63,699 bases of DNA from positions 1-63,699 of the forward strand of contig PAKP01000042.1 of NCBI GenBank assembly GCA_002706985.1. The letters are read 5' to 3'. A model generated the notes under the pieces. That model was not told the DNA's origin. It was given only the letters and a program-made list of their open reading frames with translations, and did not search any database. Below, piece after piece: positions 18,285 through 28,310 of the stretch (positions within the stretch are counted from its first letter, which is position 1; each line of letters begins with the position of its first letter). Source of the stretch: Sneathiella sp. (GTDB lineage: Bacteria > Pseudomonadota > Alphaproteobacteria > Sneathiellales > Sneathiellaceae). The position numbers and the translations under genes were made by a program.

Positions 18285-18752
18285 ATGGCATTGAAAATTC
18301 GCCTCACCCGTCAGGGCGCCAAGAAGCGGCCTTTCTATCGTGTTGTCGTGGCCGAAGCCAGCAGCCCGCGCGATGGTCGGTATATTGAACGCCTTGGTAC
18401 CTATAACCCGATGTTGCCGAAGGATAGTGAGGATCGTGTATCCCTGAATGCCGAGCGTATCCAGTACTGGATCGGGAATGGCGCAAAAGCGACGGATCGC
18501 GTCGCCAGCCTGATGGCAAGCGCCGGTCTCGGTGAAAAGCCCGTTCGCAACAACCCCGAGAAAGCGAAGCCGAAAGCCAAGGCGCAGGAACGTCTGCGGG
18601 AGCAGGCCGAAGCAAAGCAGGCTGCGGAAGAAGCCGCCGCTGAAGCTGCGGCAGCACCTGAAGAAGAGGCTCCGGCAGAAGAGGCCGTTGCTGAAGAAGC
18701 TCCTGCCGAGGAAGTTGCGGCAGAAGAGGATGAGCAGAAAGCGGAAGCTTAA
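18285..18752 (+). CDS. rpsP: 30S ribosomal protein S16 with acidic C-terminal tail
   Basis: The first roughly 85 residues ([20 protein letters not shown] onward, with [11 protein letters not shown]) are S16, a small-subunit assembly protein. The remaining roughly 70 residues are a low-complexity tail: first basic ([18 protein letters not shown]) and then Ala/Glu/Pro repeats ending DEQKAEA. S16 is normally about 80-90 residues; extended tails occur in several alphaproteobacteria. It is 34 nt after ffh with an AAAGGAAAG ribosome-binding site. Confidence 0.95.
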   Translation: MALKIRLTRQGAKKRPFYRVVVAEASSPRDGRYIERLGTYNPMLPKDSEDRVSLNAERIQYWIGNGAKATDRVASLMASAGLGEKPVRNNPEKAKPKAKAQERLREQAEAKQAAEEAAAEAAAAPEEEAPAEEAVAEEAPAEEVAAEEDEQKAEA

Positions 18753-18764
18753 GGACTTATCGTT

Positions 18765-19319
18765 ATGCCACAGGCGGGCATGTTGCTGCTGGGCGTGATC
18801 GTCGGGGCAAAAGGTATCAAGGGCGAGCTGAAGGTGAAAAGCTTCACCGAAAACCCCGAAGATATTGCCGCCTACGGCCCCTTGCAGGATCAGTCGGGAA
18901 GGACAACTTATAAGCTGAAAGTTGTCGGTCTCAGCAAAGGTTTGCCGGTGGTGCGAATAAAGGGTATATCAGATCGCACTGCGGCTGAGGCTCTTAAGGG
19001 AACTGAGCTTTATATCGCGCGGGACCGGTTGCCCGAGACGGAAGAAGAGGAAGAATATTATCATGCCGACCTGATCGGCTTGCCGGTATTCTTTCAGGAT
19101 GGAACGAAGTTCGGAACAGTCCTGCGGTTGCATGATTTTGGTGCGGGCGACATGTTGGAGATTGTGCCGGAGAACAAAGACGATAAATTGGCGGTATTGG
19201 TTCCCTTTACCGTCGAGATGGTGCCCGAGGTCGATCTTTCGGGGGGCCGGGTCGTCGTCGAGTTGAGTGAGGATTTTTTTGAAAATCCGGAGGCTCCGCA
19301 AGAGACGGCCAAGTCTTAA
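18765..19319 (+). CDS. rimM: 16S rRNA processing protein RimM
   Basis: RimM binds S19 and assists maturation of the 30S head. The 184-residue protein has the N-terminal barrel ([20 protein letters not shown]), the linker [12 protein letters not shown] and the PRC-barrel ending with [19 protein letters not shown]. Position between rpsP and trmD is the standard order. Confidence 0.95.
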   Translation: MPQAGMLLLGVIVGAKGIKGELKVKSFTENPEDIAAYGPLQDQSGRTTYKLKVVGLSKGLPVVRIKGISDRTAAEALKGTELYIARDRLPETEEEEEYYHADLIGLPVFFQDGTKFGTVLRLHDFGAGDMLEIVPENKDDKLAVLVPFTVEMVPEVDLSGGRVVVELSEDFFENPEAPQETAKS

Positions 19320-19348
19320 GTGCGGGTCAACGGGTGGCAGGAAAACGG

Positions 19349-20050
19349 ATGGTCTGGACTGCCCATATCTTAAGCCTTTTTCCGGAAATGTTTCCGGGGC
19401 CGCTTGGGTCAAGCCTTGCGGGGAAGGGGCTGGAAGAAGGGGCGTGGGGCCTGAAGGTCAGCGATATACGCGATTTTGCCAAAGGCAGGCATCGCGCAGT
19501 TGATGACAGTCCTTTTGGCGGCGGAGCCGGAATGGTGATGCGGCCGGATGTGTTGGCGCCGGCAATCGATACGGCGCTTGCCGCGGCAGAAGAGGGGACG
19601 CGGGTTATTTATTTCAGCCCCCGTGGGCGGGCCATGGATCAGGCCTTTGTGCGGAAGCTGGCGGACGAACCGGGAGCGATTATGGTGTGCGGTCGCTTCG
19701 AAGGAGTGGATGAACGGGTTCTGGAAGCCCGAAATGTGGAGGAAGTCAGTCTTGGTGACTTCATCCTGTCCGGTGGCGAGGTGGCGGCACTGGCATTGTT
19801 GGATGCGGTGGTTCGCCTGCTCCCTGGTGTGACAGGAAACAGGGAGTCACTGGAGGAAGAGAGTTTTGCGGACGGGTTGCTGGAATATCCCCACTATACC
19901 CGCCCGCCGGTCTGGGAAGGCCGATCGGTTCCGGAAGTTTTACTCTCGGGCCATCATGAGAAAATAAGGGAATGGCGGCAACGTCAGTCCGAGGAATTGA
20001 CAAAGGAACGAAGACGGGACCTGTGGGATCGTCGGAAGCGTAATTTTTGA
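19349..20050 (+). CDS. trmD: tRNA (guanine-N1)-methyltransferase TrmD
   Basis: TrmD methylates G37 of tRNAs reading CNN and some other codons. The protein (233 residues from ATG 19349) shows [15 protein letters not shown] at the start, the knotted SAM site [10 protein letters not shown] and [20 protein letters not shown], and the C-terminal [19 protein letters not shown]. An in-frame GTG at 19334 would add five residues. I prefer 19349 because AGGA sits six bases before it and homologues begin at this M-x-W-T-A position. Confidence 0.95.
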   Translation: MVWTAHILSLFPEMFPGPLGSSLAGKGLEEGAWGLKVSDIRDFAKGRHRAVDDSPFGGGAGMVMRPDVLAPAIDTALAAAEEGTRVIYFSPRGRAMDQAFVRKLADEPGAIMVCGRFEGVDERVLEARNVEEVSLGDFILSGGEVAALALLDAVVRLLPGVTGNRESLEEESFADGLLEYPHYTRPPVWEGRSVPEVLLSGHHEKIREWRQRQSEELTKERRRDLWDRRKRNF

Positions 20051-20065
20051 TAAAGGGTGAAGACC

Positions 20066-20452
20066 ATGAATACGGTTGAAAAGCTAGAACAAGAGCAGAT
20101 CGAGAAATTGGTGGCGGAGCGTCCCGTTCCCCAGTTCCGCCCCGGAGATACTCTTCGGGTCCATGTAAAGGTTGTCGAAGGTACGCGTGAACGTATTCAG
20201 GCATTCGAAGGCGTTTGCATTGCGCGAAACGGCGGCGGCATCAATGCCAACTTCACGGTACGAAAAATTTCCTATGGTGAAGGTGTTGAACGTATTTTCC
20301 CGCTTTACTCACCGCGTATCGATCATATCGAAGTTGTCCGTCAGGGTATTGTTCGCCGGGCGAAGCTGTATTACCTGCGCGAACTGCGTGGCAAGAAGGC
20401 ACGTATCCGCGAGCGCCGTGAAGACCGCTACAGTGGAAAGACCGCAAGCTAA
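20066..20452 (+). CDS. rplS: 50S ribosomal protein L19
   Basis: L19 lies at the 30S-50S interface. The 128-residue protein contains [40 protein letters not shown] and the C-terminal [19 protein letters not shown] take ATG 20066 with an AGGGTGAAG ribosome-binding site; a GTG three codons upstream is less likely. It ends the ffh-rpsP-rimM-trmD-rplS operon. Confidence 0.96.
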   Translation: MNTVEKLEQEQIEKLVAERPVPQFRPGDTLRVHVKVVEGTRERIQAFEGVCIARNGGGINANFTVRKISYGEGVERIFPLYSPRIDHIEVVRQGIVRRAKLYYLRELRGKKARIRERREDRYSGKTAS

Positions 20453-20534
20453 AGGTTGTTGGCGCGGGGAGTGCGAAGGGCCAGTTTTCTGGTGAGCGTG
20501 TGCAAAGATCAATAAACAGGATGCGAGAAAAGAA

Positions 20535-21941
20535 ATGGGAAACCCTAGAACCTTATATGACAAAATCTGGGACAGCCATGTTGTAGATCAACTGGAAGAC
20601 GAAGCCTATATTCTTTACATCGATCGCCATCTCGTTCATGAAGTGACCAGCCCGCAGGCCTTTGAAGGTTTGCGGGTCGCTGGCCGGAAGGTTCGGCGTC
20701 CCGAAGCGACTTTCGCGGTTGCCGACCACAACGTTCCGACCAAGGATATTGAGAAAGGCATCACTGATCCTGAAAGCAAGCTTCAGATTGACACGCTGGA
20801 AGCTAACACAGCGGAATTCGGTATTCCCTACTTTTCCATGACTGACGATCGCCGTGGTATTGTTCATATCATCGGGCCGGAGCAGGGGCTGACCCTTCCC
20901 GGGATGACGATCGTCTGCGGTGATTCCCACACCTCCACTCATGGGGCATTCGGGGCGCTTGCTCATGGTATCGGAACGTCGGAAGTCGAACATGTTCTGG
21001 CAACCCAGACGCTGGTTCAGGAAAAAGCCAAAAACATGCGGGTGACGGTTCATGGTGACCTGCCTCTCGGCGTTACGGCGAAAGATATTGCGCTGGCTAT
21101 TATCGGGAAAATCGGTACTGCGGGCGGTACCGGCCATGTGATCGAGTATGCCGGAGATGCGATACGTGCGCTCTCCATGGAAGGGCGGATGACTCTCTGC
21201 AATATGACGATTGAGGCAGGCGCACGCGCCGGACTGATTGCGCCGGATGAGGTCACGTTCGACTATATCAAAGGGCGCCCATATGCGCCAAAAGCAGGCA
21301 CTTTCGAGCAGGCAGTTTCCTATTGGAAGACGCTCAACTCTGATGAGGGCGCCAAGTTTGACAAGGAAGTTGAGCTCGATGCGAGTGAATTAATCCCTTA
21401 TGTTACCTGGGGAACCAGCCCGGAAGACGCTTTGCCGATTAACGGATATGTGCCGGCGCCACATGATTTTGCTGATGAAGGTAAGCGTGGCGCCGCGGAG
21501 CGCGCTCTTAAATATATGGGTCTCACGGCAGGCATGAAACTCTCCGACATTGAAGTCGACCATGTCTTTATCGGATCTTGCACCAATGGCCGGATCGAGG
21601 ACCTAAGGGCGGTTGCGAAGGTTGTCGAGGGCAGGAAAGTTAAGGACACGGTGAACGCGATCATCGTACCGGGCTCGGGGCTAGTGAAGCTTCAAGCGGA
21701 AGCAGAAGGCTTGGATAAAATTTTCGAAGCAGCCGGGTTTGAATGGCGTCAACCGGGATGTTCCATGTGCCTTGCGATGAATGCAGACAAGCTTGATGCG
21801 GGGGATCGTTGTGCCTCGACTTCAAATCGGAATTTTGAAGGTCGTCAGGGCCGCGGCGGTCGTACGCATCTTGTCAGCCCGGCAATGGCGGCGGCGGCGG
21901 CGGTGACCGGCCATCTGACAGACGTGCGGGAATTGGGATAA
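20535..21941 (+). CDS. leuC: 3-isopropylmalate dehydratase large subunit
   Basis: LeuC with LeuD isomerises 2- to 3-isopropylmalate in leucine synthesis, using a [4Fe-4S] cluster. The 468-residue protein has the cluster motifs [12 protein letters not shown] and [11 protein letters not shown] and the [21 protein letters not shown] region. It is 82 nt downstream of rplS and may have its own promoter there. leuD follows after 12 nt. Confidence 0.97.
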   Translation: MGNPRTLYDKIWDSHVVDQLEDEAYILYIDRHLVHEVTSPQAFEGLRVAGRKVRRPEATFAVADHNVPTKDIEKGITDPESKLQIDTLEANTAEFGIPYFSMTDDRRGIVHIIGPEQGLTLPGMTIVCGDSHTSTHGAFGALAHGIGTSEVEHVLATQTLVQEKAKNMRVTVHGDLPLGVTAKDIALAIIGKIGTAGGTGHVIEYAGDAIRALSMEGRMTLCNMTIEAGARAGLIAPDEVTFDYIKGRPYAPKAGTFEQAVSYWKTLNSDEGAKFDKEVELDASELIPYVTWGTSPEDALPINGYVPAPHDFADEGKRGAAERALKYMGLTAGMKLSDIEVDHVFIGSCTNGRIEDLRAVAKVVEGRKVKDTVNAIIVPGSGLVKLQAEAEGLDKIFEAAGFEWRQPGCSMCLAMNADKLDAGDRCASTSNRNFEGRQGRGGRTHLVSPAMAAAAAVTGHLTDVRELG

Positions 21942-21953
21942 GGGATCAGGATA

Positions 21954-22559
21954 ATGGAAAAGTTTAATAAACTGACGGCGGTTGCCGCACCAATGCCCTT
22001 GGTCAATATCGATACCGATATGATTATCCCGAAGCAGTATCTCAAAACCATTCAGCGTGCGGGTCTGGGGAAGAATCTGTTTGCAGAAATGCGCTATGAC
22101 AATGATGGCAATGAAGTTGAAGATTTTGTATTCAATCAACCGGCTTACCGGAACGCGGAAATTCTGGTTGCCGGTGACAATTTTGGTTGCGGTTCCAGCC
22201 GGGAGCATGCCCCTTGGGCCCTGCTTGACTTTGGAATTCGCTGCGTGATTTCCACAAGTTTTGCCGATATTTTCCATAACAATTGCTTCCGCAATGGCAT
22301 CTTACCGATTGAAGTGTCACCGGAAGACTTGGAAAAGCTGATGGAAGATGCCTCTCGCGGTGCAAACGCGACGATTTCGGTCGATCTGGAGGCACAGGAA
22401 ATTCGGGGACCTGACGGTGGGGTTATTCATTTTGAGATCGATGAATTCAACAAGCATTGCCTGTTGACGGGTCTCGATGAAATCGGTTTGACGTTGAAAA
22501 AAGAAAACAAGGTCACCGAGTATGAAGAAACCCGCAAACTAAGTCAGCCCTGGCTTTAA
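21954..22559 (+). CDS. leuD: 3-isopropylmalate dehydratase small subunit
   Basis: LeuD is the swivel subunit of isopropylmalate isomerase. The 201-residue length is standard, with [13 protein letters not shown] near the N-terminus, the [15 protein letters not shown] loop, and the C-terminal [16 protein letters not shown]. It lies between leuC and leuB. Confidence 0.97.
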   Translation: MEKFNKLTAVAAPMPLVNIDTDMIIPKQYLKTIQRAGLGKNLFAEMRYDNDGNEVEDFVFNQPAYRNAEILVAGDNFGCGSSREHAPWALLDFGIRCVISTSFADIFHNNCFRNGILPIEVSPEDLEKLMEDASRGANATISVDLEAQEIRGPDGGVIHFEIDEFNKHCLLTGLDEIGLTLKKENKVTEYEETRKLSQPWL

Positions 22560-22596
22560 ATTTCCTTCTCCTTCTGTCTTTTGAGAGTGTTTTACG

Positions 22597-23709
22597 ATGG
22601 CATCTAATAAATCCCTGTTGATCCTGCCCGGTGACGGCATTGGCCCTGAAGCAATGGGCGAAGTACGCCGTATTGTCAGCTGGATGGAAGATAACCGTGC
22701 CGTTTCCTTCGACCTTGACGAAGACCTTGTCGGCGGTTCCTCTATCGATGCGCATGGCATTCCGATTACTGACGAAGTGGTAGACAAGGCGCAGAATGTG
22801 GACGCCGTGCTCTTGGGCGCGGTTGGTGGGCCGAAATGGGATAATCTTGACTTCTCTGTCAAGCCGGAACGTGGCCTGCTGCGCCTTCGCAAAGATCTTG
22901 AACTGTTTGCCAATCTGCGGCCGGCAGTCTGTTTCGATGCGCTTGTCGATGCATCCAGTCTCAAGCCGGAACTGGTGAGTGGTCTGGACATCATGATTGT
23001 CCGGGAACTGACGGGCGGTGTCTATTTTGGAGAGCCGCGCGGAATCGAAGATCTGGGGAATGGCGTGCGCCGGGGAATTAACACTCAAGTGTACACGACG
23101 CCGGAGATTCATCGTGTTGCCCGCGTAGCATTCGAACTGGCGAAAAAGCGGAATAACCGCGTTTGTTCCAGCGAAAAAGCCAACGTTATGGAATCTGGCG
23201 TCCTCTGGCGCGAAGAAGTGACGAAAATCCATGATACGGAATTCCCGGAAGTAGAACTCAGCCATATGTATGCGGACGCCGCCGCCATGGAGCTGGTGCG
23301 CAAGCCGAAGCAGTTTGACGTGATCGTCACGGATAACCTCTTTGGGGATATTCTCTCCGATTGTGCCGCCATGTTGACCGGGTCACTTGGAATGCTGCCC
23401 TCGGCCTCGCTCGGGGATGTTGATGAAACCGGACGCCGTAAAGCGCTTTATGAGCCGGTTCATGGGTCCGCGCCGGATATTGCGGGCCAGAATATCGCGA
23501 ATCCGATCGCGACCATTCTTTCCTATGCCATGGCGTTGCGATATAGCTTCGATATGGGCGATGAAGCGGACCTTGTTGAGGCTGCTGTGCAAAAAGTCCT
23601 TGCAAGTGGCATCCGCACTGGCGATATCATGTCCACGGGCATGACGCAGGTATCGACGACAGCAATGGGCGATGCCATTATCCGGGAGCTGGACAAGGCG
23701 AACGGATAA
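22597..23709 (+). CDS. leuB: 3-isopropylmalate dehydrogenase
   Basis: LeuB oxidatively decarboxylates 3-isopropylmalate with NAD+. The 370-residue protein has [11 protein letters not shown], the substrate arginines in [26 protein letters not shown], the metal site [12 protein letters not shown], and the NAD-binding [18 protein letters not shown]. Product ends at 23709; asd follows after 65 nt. Confidence 0.97.
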   Translation: MASNKSLLILPGDGIGPEAMGEVRRIVSWMEDNRAVSFDLDEDLVGGSSIDAHGIPITDEVVDKAQNVDAVLLGAVGGPKWDNLDFSVKPERGLLRLRKDLELFANLRPAVCFDALVDASSLKPELVSGLDIMIVRELTGGVYFGEPRGIEDLGNGVRRGINTQVYTTPEIHRVARVAFELAKKRNNRVCSSEKANVMESGVLWREEVTKIHDTEFPEVELSHMYADAAAMELVRKPKQFDVIVTDNLFGDILSDCAAMLTGSLGMLPSASLGDVDETGRRKALYEPVHGSAPDIAGQNIANPIATILSYAMALRYSFDMGDEADLVEAAVQKVLASGIRTGDIMSTGMTQVSTTAMGDAIIRELDKANG

Positions 23710-23774
23710 GCCTGCGGAAGACCGATTTATTAATACCCGGAGCGCCCGTTCCGGGGCAACAAAGAGATAGGAAA

Positions 23775-24797
23775 ATGGGATATAGAGTAGCCGTAGTCGG
23801 CGCCACCGGTAATGTGGGCCGCGAAATGTTGAACATACTGCACGAAAGGCAGTTCCCCGTAACTGAAGTTATCGCGCTGGCCTCAAAGCGTTCTGTGGGA
23901 CGTGAAGTCTCTTTTGGCGATAAAACGCTGAAAGTCCAGGCACTAGATGATTTCAACTTCACGGGAACAGACTTTGCATTGTTCTCCGCCGGCGGCACTG
24001 TGTCTGCTAAATTTGCGCCACGGGCGGCTGCGCAAGGGTGTATTGTCATCGATAATTCTTCGCATTATCGCATGGACCCGGATGTGCCGCTTGTTGTACC
24101 GGAAGTCAATCCGGAAGCGGCCGCGGGATATACGCGCAAAAACATCATTGCCAATCCGAACTGCTCGACCGCACAACTCGTTGTCGCGCTGAAACCTCTT
24201 CATGACGCTGCAGTTATCAAGCGGGTTGTGGTTTCAACCTATCAATCTACCTCAGGTGGTGGAAATGAAGCCATGGATGAGCTGTTTACGCAGACCAAGG
24301 GTATTTATGTGAATGATACACCGACGCCGTCAAAGTTCACCAAGCAGATTGCGTTCAATGTCATTCCGCATATCGATGTGTTTATGGAAGACCGTTACAC
24401 CAAGGAAGAATGGAAGATGACGGTTGAAACCAAAAAGATAATTGATTCGAAAATCAAGCTGACAGCGACCTGCGTTCGCGTGCCGACTTTCGTTGGCCAT
24501 GCGGAGAGCGTCAATATCGAGTTTGAAAATGAACTGACCGCAGATCAGGCGAGAGAAATTCTGCGCGAAGCACCGGGTATCATGGTCGTCGATAATCCTG
24601 AAGAAAATGGTTATGTGACACCGGTTGAGTGTGTTGGCGATTATGCGACGTTCATTTCGCGTATTCGGGATGACGCCACCATCGAAAACGGCATCAATCT
24701 CTGGTGCGTATCTGACAACCTTCGCAAGGGTGCAGCGCTGAATACGGTGCAGATTGCGGAGTTGGTTGGCCGGGAATATCTTAAAAACGCGGCCTGA
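23775..24797 (+). CDS. asd: aspartate-semialdehyde dehydrogenase
   Basis: Asd reduces aspartyl phosphate to aspartate semialdehyde for lysine, DAP, threonine and methionine. The 340-residue protein has the NADP loop VVGATGNVGREML, the catalytic cysteine in NPNCSTAQLV, and TYQSTSGGGNEAMDEL. It shares the leu transcription unit in many alphaproteobacteria. A strong hairpin follows 27 nt after the stop. Confidence 0.97.
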   Translation: MGYRVAVVGATGNVGREMLNILHERQFPVTEVIALASKRSVGREVSFGDKTLKVQALDDFNFTGTDFALFSAGGTVSAKFAPRAAAQGCIVIDNSSHYRMDPDVPLVVPEVNPEAAAGYTRKNIIANPNCSTAQLVVALKPLHDAAVIKRVVVSTYQSTSGGGNEAMDELFTQTKGIYVNDTPTPSKFTKQIAFNVIPHIDVFMEDRYTKEEWKMTVETKKIIDSKIKLTATCVRVPTFVGHAESVNIEFENELTADQAREILREAPGIMVVDNPEENGYVTPVECVGDYATFISRIRDDATIENGINLWCVSDNLRKGAALNTVQIAELVGREYLKNAA

Positions 24798-24823
24798 TAC
24801 GTAAGAGAACAGATAGTTATTTC

Positions 24824-24856
24824 AGGGCAGTCGTGACCAAGCGTGACGACTGCCCT
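24824..24856 (+). terminator. hairpin terminator after asd
   Basis: A perfect 11-bp stem pairs AGGGCAGTCGT (24824-24834) with ACGACTGCCCT (24846-24856) around an 11-nt loop. The following bases are only modestly T-rich (AAACTTATCT), so termination may be partial. It separates leu-asd from the beta-helix gene. Confidence 0.65.
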
Positions 24857-24935
24857 AAACTTATCTCCCGCACAAGCTATCTTTCTAGTATCCTGACGCC
24901 GTACCGTAATTACGAACCAATAGCCGGAGGCGGAT

Positions 24936-26240
24936 ATGGCAAGAGCTTTGTTTAGGTTATCAGCGTTGGTTTCGCTCCTTCTTCTTTTGCCGGCATTTTC
25001 CTCTCTCTCAATGGCGCGGGATCATTATGTGGACCCGGGGGCAGCCGCGAGTATATCCAGTGATGGCAACGCGGATACGTCCTGGCGCAGCCTGCAACAG
25101 ATTATCGATGATGATATTATCAAGCCCGGGGATCGTGTCATCCTTGCGACCGGCGATTATGGCCGGCTGCTTGTTGAAAATAAAAGGATGTCCGAGGAGA
25201 CAACCATTCTTGCGGGTCAGGGTCAGAAACCGGTCTTCGAGATTGTTGATATTCTGGGCAGTTCCAACTGGCGCCTGGAAGGGCTTACGGTAACGTCAAA
25301 CGGGCAGCGGAAAGAGAACTTCCGGTATCATGTCCGGGTTGATGAGGATTCAGAACATATCACGGTCAATGACTTCTCGATTTTCACCGTCGCGGATATC
25401 TCCGGCTGGTCGGATGTGGATTGGAATGAACAGGCAATCGACGGCATTTTCTCTGCCGGGAATTACACCAGGTTCCGAAACAACGACATCAAAAATGTCA
25501 ATTTTGGTATCACGATCTATGGCGACCATAGTGAAGTCGTGGATAATCACATTGAGAATTTCTCCGGTGACGGGCTGCGTGGACTTGGCGATCATGCCTT
25601 GTTTGAGGGCAATGTTGTTAAAAACTGTTATCAGGTGAACCGGAATCATGCAGACGGATTTCAGTCATGGTCTGTCAGCTCAGACGGTGAGATTGCGGCC
25701 GGGGTTGTCAAGGATGTCATATTGCGCCGCAATCTAATTCTCAATTTCGAGGATTTTGACCAGCCATACCGTTGTGAGCTTCAAGGCATCGGGATGTTTG
25801 GCGGCGTTTACGAAGACTGGATCATTGAGAATAATATCGTCATCGTCGACAACTGGCATGGAATTACCGTAATGGGTGCGCGGAATGTTCGTATCCAGCA
25901 CAACACGGTTCTGGATGTCGATTATTTCGAACCCGGCCCCGCCGCCATTACGATCCGGCGGCAAAACGGCGGCCCACCTGTAGAGAATAGCCTGATCGCC
26001 AACAATATCGCGAATGACATTTTCGGAGACTCGGAAGGTGTTGTCGTTATAGGCAATTTCATGGATGCCGATTTTGATGACGTCTTTGTCGATATTGACG
26101 ATGGGGACTACAGGTTGCCGGACGACAGCGAGGCAATCGACATTTGCGCCGCAGATCAAAAAGTGGATATCGATTTTTTTGGCAATCCACGGCCTATCGG
26201 TAAATGCGCGGATGCCGGGGCGGTTGAGTATAGAGACTGA
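24936..26240 (+). CDS. secreted right-handed parallel beta-helix protein
   Basis: This 434-residue protein begins with a signal peptide (a leucine-rich run ending near SMARD), then HYVDPGAAASISSDGNADTS and many short repeats with N-rich turns (RFRNNDIKNVNFGITIYG, VVDNHIENFSGDGLRGLG, IIENNIVIVDNWHGITVMG), the pattern of PbH1 repeats. The C-terminus (PIGKCADAGAVEY) resembles the end of choice-of-anchor Q-type proteins. Such folds include polysaccharide lyases, epimerases and hydrolases, but no catalytic set is recognisable, so the substrate is unknown. It has its own GGAGGCG ribosome-binding site and stands alone between asd and mcl. Confidence 0.8.
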   Translation: MARALFRLSALVSLLLLLPAFSSLSMARDHYVDPGAAASISSDGNADTSWRSLQQIIDDDIIKPGDRVILATGDYGRLLVENKRMSEETTILAGQGQKPVFEIVDILGSSNWRLEGLTVTSNGQRKENFRYHVRVDEDSEHITVNDFSIFTVADISGWSDVDWNEQAIDGIFSAGNYTRFRNNDIKNVNFGITIYGDHSEVVDNHIENFSGDGLRGLGDHALFEGNVVKNCYQVNRNHADGFQSWSVSSDGEIAAGVVKDVILRRNLILNFEDFDQPYRCELQGIGMFGGVYEDWIIENNIVIVDNWHGITVMGARNVRIQHNTVLDVDYFEPGPAAITIRRQNGGPPVENSLIANNIANDIFGDSEGVVVIGNFMDADFDDVFVDIDDGDYRLPDDSEAIDICAADQKVDIDFFGNPRPIGKCADAGAVEYRD

Positions 26241-26245
26241 TCTGC

Positions 26246-26262
26246 TTGTTGCATCGCAGCAA
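26246..26262. promoter_or_regulatory. TGC/GCA inverted repeat (possible PhaR-like operator)
   Basis: TTGTTGC (26246-26252), spacer ATC, GCAGCAA (26256-26262) form an inverted repeat with one mismatch. Palindromes with TGC-N3-GCA cores are reported for PhaR-type polyhydroxybutyrate regulators of alphaproteobacteria. The element overlaps the -35 region of the putative mcl promoter, where a repressor would act. The assignment to PhaR is by resemblance only. Confidence 0.45.
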
Positions 26263-26276
26263 AAACCTACTATGAT
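26249..26276 (+). promoter_or_regulatory. putative sigma70 promoter of mcl-mch
   Basis: A good -10 hexamer TATGAT (26271-26276, 5 of 6 matches) lies 16 bp after a weak TTGCAT -35 (26249-26254). The -35 is embedded in the TGC/GCA palindrome. The mcl ATG is about 64 nt downstream. Confidence 0.4.
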
Positions 26277-26339
26277 ATGCTCGAAATTCTCACCTAGTGT
26301 CAGGAAAACAGTAAGGGCATCAAAGCCCAGGGATCAATA

Positions 26340-27215
26340 ATGACAAAATCAATACGCCCCCGTCGGTCAGTTCTCTACATGCCGGGTTCTAACGCCCGGG
26401 CTCAGGAAAAAGCAAAATCTCTTGCGGCAGATGGCCTGATTCTGGATCTTGAAGATGCCGTTGCGCCGGACAAGAAGGCAGAAGCCCGTGAGATTGTTTG
26501 CGCCAATGCCGCCTCAGGCGGATATGGAAAACGCGAGATAATCATCCGGGTTAACGGACTTGATACGCCATGGGGTGAGGATGACATTGTCGCCGCCGCC
26601 AAGGCAGGGCCGGATGCTATTCTGCTGCCCAAAGTTGAAAGCGCGGATCAGGTCAGGAAACTTGAAAGGATCATGACGGAGGCCGGGGCGCCGGACGCAA
26701 CGACAATCTGGTGTATGATGGAAACGCCGCTCGGTATTTTGAAGGCAGAAGAAATTGCTTCTTCCAGTCCCAGAGTCGATTGTTTCGTCATGGGAACGTC
26801 GGACCTTGTTAAAGATCTTCAGGCACAGCATACGCCGATGCGCCTGCCGGTGATTACATCGCTTGGCTTGTGCCTGCTGGCGGGCCGTGCGTATGGGCTG
26901 ACGGTTCTGGATGGAGTTTACCTGGACCTGGATGATGAGAGTGGCTTTCATGATTCCTGCGTTCAGGGGCTGGAACTGGGATTTGACGGTAAAACCCTGA
27001 TCCATCCGAAGCAGCTCGCATCGACTAATGAAGTATTTGCGCCCTCCGAAAAAGAGATGGCGCATGCCCGTAAGGTCATAGACGCTTTCGAGGCAGCCGA
27101 GAAAGAGGGGAAAGGTGTCGTTCTGGTGGACGGCAAGCTCGTTGAGAACCTTCATGTGGAGATTGCCAAGGCAAAAGTCGCCATGGCTGATGCTATCGCG
27201 GCTGCAGCCGAGTAA
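26340..27215 (+). CDS. mcl: CoA ester lyase, L-malyl-CoA/beta-methylmalyl-CoA lyase type
   Basis: The 291-residue protein is a HpcH/HpaI-CitE superfamily TIM barrel with LILDLEDAVAPDKK, the acidic metal ligands in LPKVES and MMETPLGI, and TLIHPKQL. Family members cleave beta-methylmalyl-CoA or malyl-CoA to glyoxylate plus propionyl- or acetyl-CoA, or act as malyl-CoA thioesterase. Adjacency to mesaconyl-CoA hydratase, 7 nt downstream, favours a role in the ethylmalonyl-CoA pathway. A citryl-CoA lyase or thioesterase (Mcl2-like) identity cannot be excluded from sequence alone. Confidence 0.85.
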   Translation: MTKSIRPRRSVLYMPGSNARAQEKAKSLAADGLILDLEDAVAPDKKAEAREIVCANAASGGYGKREIIIRVNGLDTPWGEDDIVAAAKAGPDAILLPKVESADQVRKLERIMTEAGAPDATTIWCMMETPLGILKAEEIASSSPRVDCFVMGTSDLVKDLQAQHTPMRLPVITSLGLCLLAGRAYGLTVLDGVYLDLDDESGFHDSCVQGLELGFDGKTLIHPKQLASTNEVFAPSEKEMAHARKVIDAFEAAEKEGKGVVLVDGKLVENLHVEIAKAKVAMADAIAAAAE

Positions 27216-27222
27216 GGAAAAG

Positions 27223-28293
27223 ATGACAATGAATAAAACAAATCCTGGCAATCATTTTGAGGATTTCAGGGTCGGCCAGGTCCTCAATCATGCGACACCC
27301 CGCACGATCACCGAGGGGGATGTCTCGCTCTATACGGCGCTTTACGGTGGACGGTTTGCGCTGCAGTCAGCGGACAGTTTCGCGATGGAATGCGGTCTTG
27401 ACGCGGCGCCTATCGATGACCTTCTCGTCTTTCACATCGTCTTTGGTAAAACCGTGCCCGATGTGTCCCTGAATGCCGTGGCCAATCTTGGCTATGCGGA
27501 TGTACAGTTCAAGGCGCCTGTCTTTCCGGGCGATACAGTTCAGACCAGTTCTGAAGTTATCGGCCTGAAGGAGAACTCCAACGGTAAGACGGGGGTGGTC
27601 TATGTTCGCTCTACCGGCACCAACCAGATGGGGGTGATTGTTCTCGATTATGTCCGTTGGGTAATGGTGCGCAAGAAAGATGAATCTGCTCCCGCTCCTG
27701 AGGAGATCGTTCCCGACTTGCCGGAGCGCGTTGATCCGAAGGATCTCTCGATACCGGGCGGTCTGGATTTTTCGGGCTATGATGCGACGCTGGCCGGATC
27801 TCCTCATTTTTTTGAAGACTATGAAGTTGGGGAGAAAATTGATCATGTCGATGGCATGACGATCGAAGAAGCCGAACATATGATGGCAACACGGCTCTAT
27901 CAGAATACGGCCAAGGTCCATTTCAATCAGCACCAGATGCAGAATGATCGCTTTGGCCGCCGATTGATCTATGGGGGACACATCATCAGCCTGGCACGGG
28001 CGCTATCCTTTAACGGCCTCGGAAACGCCCAGCTTGTTGCCGCCATTAACGGCGGATCGCATACGGCGCCAACTTTTGCCGGACATACGATTTATGCCTG
28101 GAGCGAAATTCTGGAAAAAGCGGAACTGTCAGATAGTCAGACAGCAGGCGCGCTTCGCATTCGGACATTGGCAACGAAGGACATGCCCTGTGACAGCTTC
28201 CCGGATAAAGCGGCAGACGGCAAACGTGATCCGTCTGTCGTTCTCGACCTTGATTACTGGGTTGTCTTGCCAAAAAAGACGATATCAGTGTAA
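27223..28293 (+). CDS. mch: mesaconyl-CoA hydratase (MaoC-type double hotdog)
   Basis: This 356-residue protein has two MaoC-like hotdog halves: FEDFRVGQVLNHATPRTITE near the N-terminus and FFEDYEVGEKIDHVDGMTIE around residue 200. A hydratase-like VHFNQHQM motif follows in the second half. Its length and order after a malyl-CoA-type lyase match mesaconyl-CoA hydratase (beta-methylmalyl-CoA dehydratase), which interconverts mesaconyl-CoA and beta-methylmalyl-CoA. I choose ATG 27223 with AAGGAAA just upstream; another ATG two codons later is possible. sdhC follows after about 100 nt. Confidence 0.88.
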   Translation: MTMNKTNPGNHFEDFRVGQVLNHATPRTITEGDVSLYTALYGGRFALQSADSFAMECGLDAAPIDDLLVFHIVFGKTVPDVSLNAVANLGYADVQFKAPVFPGDTVQTSSEVIGLKENSNGKTGVVYVRSTGTNQMGVIVLDYVRWVMVRKKDESAPAPEEIVPDLPERVDPKDLSIPGGLDFSGYDATLAGSPHFFEDYEVGEKIDHVDGMTIEEAEHMMATRLYQNTAKVHFNQHQMQNDRFGRRLIYGGHIISLARALSFNGLGNAQLVAAINGGSHTAPTFAGHTIYAWSEILEKAELSDSQTAGALRIRTLATKDMPCDSFPDKAADGKRDPSVVLDLDYWVVLPKKTISV

Positions 28294-28310
28294 ATAGATC
28301 AAAGGTTATG

